From contig SVRV01000011.1 of assembly GCA_015064635.1 (NCBI GenBank), positions 1 to 63,764 on the forward strand: a stretch of 63,764 nucleotides of DNA, given 5' to 3'. The DNA is from Oscillospiraceae bacterium. Lineage in GTDB: Bacteria; Bacillota; Clostridia; Oscillospirales; SIG627. Below, one piece after another: positions 60,393 to 63,764 of the stretch; the stretch's first letter is position 1; each line of letters starts with the position of its first letter. The notes under the pieces were generated by a model, which had not been told where the DNA came from, did not search any database, and was given only the letters and a program-made list of their open reading frames with translations. Made by a program: the position numbers and the translations under genes.

Positions 60393-62321
60393 CTATAATT
60401 TTTCTATTATACCAGCATTGCACAAATCTTCATAGTTGAAGAGAAGGCCACCATCAAAACCACCATCGTATTGAACTCTTATAGTGTACTTCTTGTACTT
60501 GCATTTGTAAGTTTTGTTTTTTTCGAATTTACTACTTGGTGACCCTGTAAGCGTGTATTTGATATCCTCTTCGTCACTGCCGAACAAAGCGGTTTTGTAT
60601 ATCCATATCTCTTCGCCTGCCCAATAGGATGAAAAATTATAAATATCTTTCAGTTCGCTTGAGGATATCCATTCGTTTTTAAATTCCTTATTGACTTTAC
60701 TTGGGTCATATCCAAAATTGTTATTACTATCTTTATCGTCATTAGAGCTGTAATCGTCATCTCCATAACTATAGTAATCATCTTGTTCGAGTATTGTTTC
60801 ATTGAGCGTTCCGTCCACATTTAACAAACCAGCTTTTATTAAGTCGTCAGGGTTAAAGTACCAATTGCCATTCTCTTTTTTGAAACGAATTCCACTGTAT
60901 GTTGCTTCTCCATTTTCCATATCCGCAAAAGATTTTGGCATATCATATATGCACAACAAATATTTTACAGAAAAACCTTGCAAATAGAACCCGTAAACTA
61001 AATCTCCTATACCAGCAGAATAGTCTGGAAGAGATGCTGCAATTATTCCGAAAGTTAAGTCTCTGTTACCTGCTAATTCTGAAAGCTCATATGTACCTAT
61101 CCAATCTGCATTCAATTCCTGTTCTGTCCAGGCTTCTTCAATGTTAAATAGTCCATAGTAATCTTCTGCAGAAAATATACCACGAGGCATATGATAATAT
61201 GTTCCGTTTTGCATTTCCAAATAGCGTTCTACTAAACCGCCAGAGTTGCCGGATTCAAATGCTCTATAAGCGAACCAATCATCATAAATCTTTCCAAAAG
61301 TATCTTTAAACCAGTTTATTGATAACACCGAATTCGAGAACGAACTATAATAACTTTGGAAATAGGTTGTATCGCTAAAGAAACTATAGCATTCGCCACG
61401 AGTGTTCTTGTATGTGACACCATTGTAATTCCAAGTACATATGTCATTAAGATTATCATTGTGGTCTGTTACATAGTTGTACGAACCTAACTGTCCTCGG
61501 AAATATATAGGATATTTATCATCGTAAGAATAGCCTCTTAATCTCGAATATCCTGCATATTCGCCTTGACCAGGCTCAGCATACAAACCATAGACATCGA
61601 TTTCAAGAACTTCATCACCATCACCCCACAGAGTAAAGTAACGGAAATCTCGCATTAATTCAGCATACATCATTGTTGAAAGCCCATTATCATACTGATC
61701 GGAAGATATAACACCATCTTTTTTGAGTTGTTTAATGAGAGGTGTGCCACTTTTATTTTTTTGAAGAAGAGCTCCGCTTGACAACCAAGCCATATCTCTT
61801 CTTAAAAAGGTATTTCCTAATGCATAAGTTCCTTTGGTGAGACCGATTGAGTCAGAAAATGCAAAAACATTTTCGTATGAGAAATCTCCAATAGAATCAT
61901 TATATCCCAACGCTCTCAACAAAAAGGTCAAGTACTGTTGTGCATTTACACTTTGATTTGCACCAAATTGGGTGGCACTTATACCTTTTGCTATGTTTTT
62001 AGAATATGCATAGGCAACATATCTATCTGCCCATGCGTCAACATCTGTGAAAGGATGTTGTGCAGTACATTGCTTCGCTTCGTTTTCTTTACCTAACAAA
62101 CGGATAAGCATTACCACTGCTTCTTGCCTTGTAGAGGCTTTTTCCAAACTGTATATTGGAGAACCATCGGAGGCTACACCTGTACCATTAAACAAACCCA
62201 AATCGTGTAATGCGTCAGCCATCTTATCAGCATCATCGCAAGGCGGTGCTGCAAGCGCACCTATGTTGAATACAAATAAAAGACATAGTATTATGGTAAT
62301 ACTCTTAAAAACTTTTTTCAT
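60393..62321 (-). CDS. Exported protein with degenerate SLH repeats
   Basis: A 642-residue exported protein. Start ATG 62321 is chosen for AGGAGG 9 bp upstream; the frame extends to 62345. Signal peptide about 1-26 (ALAAPP). The N-terminal half has SLH-like repeats that are divergent: TRQEAVVMLIRLLG, AWADRYVAYAYSKNIAKGI and ANQSVNAQQYLTFLLRALG, and FTDVDAWADRYV is the clearest. The rest (about 210-640) I do not recognise; it is Tyr- and Asp-rich, with a low-complexity DDDYSSNDDKDSNNN stretch near residue 545. It differs from the giant family. It lies in an islet between tRNA-Ser and a duplicate of the tRNA end, flanked by inverted repeats, suggesting acquisition. Confidence 0.72.
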   Translation of the reverse strand: MKKVFKSITIILCLLFVFNIGALAAPPCDDADKMADALHDLGLFNGTGVASDGSPIYSLEKASTRQEAVVMLIRLLGKENEAKQCTAQHPFTDVDAWADRYVAYAYSKNIAKGISATQFGANQSVNAQQYLTFLLRALGYNDSIGDFSYENVFAFSDSIGLTKGTYALGNTFLRRDMAWLSSGALLQKNKSGTPLIKQLKKDGVISSDQYDNGLSTMMYAELMRDFRYFTLWGDGDEVLEIDVYGLYAEPGQGEYAGYSRLRGYSYDDKYPIYFRGQLGSYNYVTDHNDNLNDICTWNYNGVTYKNTRGECYSFFSDTTYFQSYYSSFSNSVLSINWFKDTFGKIYDDWFAYRAFESGNSGGLVERYLEMQNGTYYHMPRGIFSAEDYYGLFNIEEAWTEQELNADWIGTYELSELAGNRDLTFGIIAASLPDYSAGIGDLVYGFYLQGFSVKYLLCIYDMPKSFADMENGEATYSGIRFKKENGNWYFNPDDLIKAGLLNVDGTLNETILEQDDYYSYGDDDYSSNDDKDSNNNFGYDPSKVNKEFKNEWISSSELKDIYNFSSYWAGEEIWIYKTALFGSDEEDIKYTLTGSPSSKFEKNKTYKCKYKKYTIRVQYDGGFDGGLLFNYEDLCNAGIIEKL

Positions 62322-62481
62322 TAGAACAAACCTCCTATTTTCCATTATAATTAAAAGTGTAGCATATATATATTATATCACTAAAATGTATTTTTTCAAT
62401 ATACATAAGATTTTTTACATATTAAAACACTTTTTATTCCGATTTAATGGAACAGATTTTGAAATTCAATAAAAAGAAAAG

Positions 62482-62503
62482 TTCACTATAAACTAATCTT
62501 TTT
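62482..62503 (-). repeat. Right inverted-repeat arm of the SLH islet
   Basis: Reverse complement of the 60197-60219 arm apart from the three bases around CAG. It abuts the direct-repeat copy at 62499-62522. Confidence 0.55.
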
Positions 62504-62551
62504 CAAAAATGCACCGCTTTTTCGGTCGTATTAAAATAGACCATTAGTTCC

Positions 62552-62590
62552 AAAAACAAAGGAGTACCGAAAGGTGCTCCTTTTGTTTTT
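62552..62590 (-). terminator. Terminator after a minus-strand tRNA remnant
   Basis: AAAGGAGTACC (62558-62568) and GGTGCTCCTTT (62573-62583) around GAAA, with A/T-runs at both sides. It follows the tRNA-like 3' end read on the minus strand at 62598-62612. Confidence 0.8.
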
Positions 62591-62597
62591 TATTCGG

Positions 62598-62612
62598 ATG
62601 GGATTCGAACCC
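62598..62612 (-). repeat. tRNA T-arm remnant (minus strand), copy 1
   Basis: On the minus strand GGGTTCGAATCCCAT is a complete T stem-loop. An identical 15-mer occurs at 63575-63589. It points outward to the left toward its terminator and has no intact tRNA body. Confidence 0.7.
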
Positions 62613-62712
62613 AAAGTGGGCAGACGCCGTGAATAAAACAGTCCTGCGGACTGTTTTTAGGCGGATGGTGCGAAACCTTCATGTTGAGCAAGCAGTACGC
62701 GAGAGCGTACGG

Positions 62713-62734
62713 TCGAATCCCGCCCTTTCCGCCA
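62713..62734 (+). repeat. Duplicate of the tRNA-Ser 3' end
   Basis: 22 bases identical to tRNA-Ser 60099-60120, including T-loop, acceptor 3' strand, discriminator and CCA. The 5' part of the tRNA is absent. It is followed by a terminator sharing the TTGATACAA loop with the true tRNA terminator. Confidence 0.85.
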
Positions 62735-62735
62735 G

Positions 62736-62774
62736 AAAAAAGCATCAATCTTGATACAAGATTGGTGCTTTTTT
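62736..62774 (+). terminator. Terminator after the duplicated tRNA end
   Basis: AAAAAAGCATCAATC (62736-62750), loop TTGATACAA, and GATTGGTGCTTTTTT (62760-62774), one wobble pair. Confidence 0.88.
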
Positions 62775-62778
62775 CAAC

Positions 62779-62948
62779 GAAATACGCCTTGCGGCGTGTG
62801 AAATATTGATGCTCAATGTGAAATAGCTTCGCTGTGAAATATTTGTTCCCCAAATGTGAAAAGCGTATTTCATTTCACAGAAACCGTTAAGTTTCTATTT
62901 CACAATTTCGTCAGAAATTATTTCACATCAACGAAGTTGATATTTCAC
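62779..62948. repeat. Hairpin array with TGTGAAATA / TATTTCACA motifs
   Basis: Four forward TGTGAAA(T)A copies (62797, 62817, 62833, 62855) are followed by four inverted ATTTCAC(A) copies (62872, 62896, 62919, 62941). Between them lie small self-complementary units such as ACGCCTTGCGGCGT, GCTTCGC, GAAACCGTTAAGTTTC, AATTTCGTCAGAAATT and TCAACGAAGTTGA. Overall the left half is roughly the inverse of the right. It is not protein-coding. Confidence 0.8.
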
Positions 62949-62951
62949 TTA

Positions 62952-62980
62952 TAGACAAATTGTAGTTTTATTGCTATAAT
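62952..62980 (+). promoter_or_regulatory. Promoter of the four-helix-bundle gene
   Basis: TAGACA (62952-62957) and perfect TATAAT (62975-62980) with a 17-bp spacer directly follow the hairpin array. Confidence 0.75.
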
Positions 62981-63001
62981 AATCATAAGGAGTGTTATGT
63001 T

Positions 63002-63346
63002 ATGGCTGAATCAAAATTAAGAAATCTGTCAGTTGAGTTTTCTGTTAAAATAATAAAATTATGTGAAACCATCAAAGGTCATTATTCTTTGACGAATCAA
63101 CTGGAACGAAGCGGAACTTCAATAGGAGCAAATATTCACGAAGCTAATTATGCTCAAAGCAAGAATGATTTTATTTCCAAATTACAAATAGCTTTGAAAG
63201 AATGTTACGAAACTGAGTACTGGTTAGAGCTTTTTGTTAAGTCAGAACTGTTGGATAGAGAAAACGCTAAAGAAATATACAACGAATGTGGTACAATCCG
63301 CAAAATGCTGATTTCATCCATCAATACAGCCAAGAAAAATATATGA
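63002..63346 (+). CDS. Four-helix-bundle protein (23S rRNA intervening-sequence / Avd-like family)
   Basis: A 114-residue all-helical protein of the S23/IVP family. Family marks are the early LRNLSVEFSVKIIKLCE helix, LTNQLERSGTSIGANIHEAN, which is the most conserved part, and LKECYETEYWLELF. Relatives are found in ribosomal RNA intervening sequences, near retroelements (Avd of diversity-generating retroelements) and free-standing beside repeats. No reverse transcriptase is present here. Ribosome site AAGGAG lies 9 bp upstream. It follows the TGTGAAATA hairpin array, which I consider the likely functional partner or a mark of its mobility. A nucleic-acid-binding role is inferred. Confidence 0.85.
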   Translation: MAESKLRNLSVEFSVKIIKLCETIKGHYSLTNQLERSGTSIGANIHEANYAQSKNDFISKLQIALKECYETEYWLELFVKSELLDRENAKEIYNECGTIRKMLISSINTAKKNI

Positions 63347-63388
63347 CAAAATCAATTATAATAATGAAATGAACGAAAGGTGTTTTTA

Positions 63389-63532
63389 ATGGCAATAATA
63401 AACTGCAAAGAGTGCGGAAAAGAAATAAGCGATAAAGCAAGAAAATGTACGCATTGTGGAAATCCGCAAAAAACAGCAATTAAATCAATTTTGGATGTTA
63501 TTTCAAATAATAAAAGAAAGTTTAAATTTTAA
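63389..63532 (+). CDS. Small zinc-ribbon protein, probably frameshifted
   Basis: A 47-residue protein not preceded by an obvious promoter; ribosome site GAAAGGTG. Two CxxC pairs at residues 6/9 and 20/23 (NCKECGKEISDKARKCTHCG) form a zinc ribbon. It stops at 63530-63532, but another frame directly after, from about 63520, encodes a hydrophobic helix (ILIIGIILFLIVFCYI). Family members usually have zinc ribbon plus membrane helix, so a one-base change has probably cut off the membrane part. The tail then runs into a tRNA-like remnant. Confidence 0.7.
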   Translation: MAIINCKECGKEISDKARKCTHCGNPQKTAIKSILDVISNNKRKFKF

Positions 63533-63574
63533 TTATTGGCATAATTCTTTTTCTTATTGTTTTTTGTTATATTA

Positions 63575-63589
63575 ATGGGATTCGAACCC
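63575..63589 (-). repeat. tRNA T-arm remnant, copy 2
   Basis: Identical to the 15-mer at 62598-62612. It follows the frameshifted zinc-ribbon gene and precedes the transposon end. Confidence 0.65.
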
Positions 63590-63644
63590 TAAAAGAATTT
63601 TTTTGTATCAACATAAAAATATCAGAGGAGCACTTTGTGCACAA

Positions 63645-63661
63645 GTCCGTTAAAAACGGAC
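63645..63661. repeat. Small hairpin at presumed IS left end
   Basis: GTCCGTT-AAA-AACGGAC is a perfect 7-bp stem. It lies where the left end of the insertion sequence should be, upstream of the transposase gene. Confidence 0.45.
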
Positions 63662-63676
63662 AATTGAAAAAAAGAG

Positions 63677-63713
63677 CCTCCTATGGTAGAATAGATATAT
63701 CTACCATAGGAGG
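63677..63713 (+). promoter_or_regulatory. Hairpin that hides the transposase ribosome site
   Basis: CCTCCTATGGTAGA (63677-63690) and TCTACCATAGGAGG (63700-63713) form a perfect 14-bp stem with a 9-nt loop. The AGGAGG ribosome site (63708-63713) is in the 3' arm, 8 bp before the ATG. Confidence 0.85.
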
Positions 63714-63721
63714 AATTTTTT

Positions 63722-63764
63722 ATGCCCAGAGGATATCGACACATACAGAATTATGAAAAAGAAA
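63722..63764 (+). mobile_element. Transposase gene, 5' end only
   Basis: The window ends after 14 codons, MPRGYRHIQNYEKE. I associate this start with the small helix-turn-helix protein (OrfA) of IS3-family elements in Clostridia (from memory). AGGAGG precedes it but is locked in a hairpin, a device known in several insertion sequences to limit transposase translation from outside transcripts. The rest lies beyond the window. Confidence 0.6.

Larger units (their letters stand above)
62322..63001. other. Non-coding block: islet end, tRNA scars and hairpin array
   Basis: No convincing gene; a minus-strand frame at 62590-62853 reads tRNA-derived sequence and is rejected. In order: AT-rich leader of the SLH gene; inverted-repeat arm (62482-62503) overlapping a direct repeat (62499-62522); terminator (62552-62590); outward-facing tRNA 3' remnants at 62598-62612 (minus) and 62713-62734 (plus); terminator 62736-62774; the TGTGAAATA/TATTTCACA hairpin array 62779-62948; and a promoter at 62952-62980. 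Confidence 0.75.

Noticed and set aside
62590..62853. Minus-strand open frame of 87 codons
   Set aside because: Reads through tRNA 3' remnants, a terminator and part of the hairpin array; no ribosome site or family.
62779..62948. CRISPR array
   Set aside because: The repeated motif is only 8-9 bp, changes orientation halfway and the spacers are short hairpins; no cas genes.
63002..63346. Diversity-generating retroelement, because of the Avd-like four-helix-bundle gene
   Set aside because: No reverse transcriptase, template repeat or variable repeat is visible in the window.

Overview
The window looks like a chromosomal segment of a Gram-positive, low-to-moderate GC bacterium of the class Clostridia (inference). 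The signs are an FtsEX/M23/S41 cell-wall cluster, a type III glutamine synthetase, strong AGGAGG-type ribosome binding sites, TTGACA-17-TATAAT promoters, and many exported proteins with S-layer homology (SLH) domains. Almost all genes lie on the minus strand. No species can be named from sequence reading alone.

Layout. (1) 1-586: structured non-coding DNA that resembles a decayed tRNA end plus a terminator. (2) 587-6622: a four-gene minus-strand operon that looks like a defence island: an MmeI-like single-chain restriction-modification enzyme, an unrecognised protein, an ApeA-like HEPN protein and a macro-domain protein. (3) 6854-12920: housekeeping operon ftsE-ftsX-M23 peptidase-S41 protease-greA-lysS, ending in a clear terminator. 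(4) 13008-17188: PucR/CdaR-type regulator, membrane protein, rsmE, prmA and a small P-loop protein. (5) 17300-20542: remnant of a mobile element with a large serine recombinase, a 25-residue divergent ORF, and terminase large and small subunits. (6) 20707-23337: a cytoplasmic, SLH-free member of the giant protein family described below. (7) 23395-27904: operon acpP-glnN-esterase-pgi. (8) 28081-30759: an exported phosphodiester-glycosidase (NAGPA-like) protein with SLH domains. (9) 30935-31873: a family 2 glycosyltransferase.

(10) 31968-59787: the most striking region. Six consecutive giant genes (about 1,456-1,542 codons each, 28 kb in total) encode exported SLH proteins with the same plan: signal peptide, one of two alternative N-terminal domains, about three SLH repeats, a large conserved core that looks like a TIM-barrel glycosidase, and a beta-rich C-terminal domain. 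Each has its own sigma-A-like promoter with a 17-bp spacer and its own terminator, so they form a tandem array of separate transcription units. The core has an invariant Asp (MIY[LF]D) and an invariant Glu 34-38 residues later in the members checked. A small inserted module resembles one I associate with phage tail proteins. I cannot assign the core to a named glycosidase family. With the NAGPA-SLH protein, the glycosyltransferase and the cytoplasmic paralogue, the region suggests a surface glycan-processing system.

(11) 59987-63764: tRNA-Ser(GGA), then an islet holding a degenerate-SLH protein, closed by a duplicate of the tRNA 3' end and terminator. It is followed by a hairpin array punctuated by TGTGAAATA/TATTTCACA motifs, a four-helix-bundle protein, a frameshifted zinc-ribbon protein, and the 5' end of a transposase gene whose ribosome binding site sits in a perfect hairpin. 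The last 5 kb reads as a recombination hot spot beside a tRNA gene.
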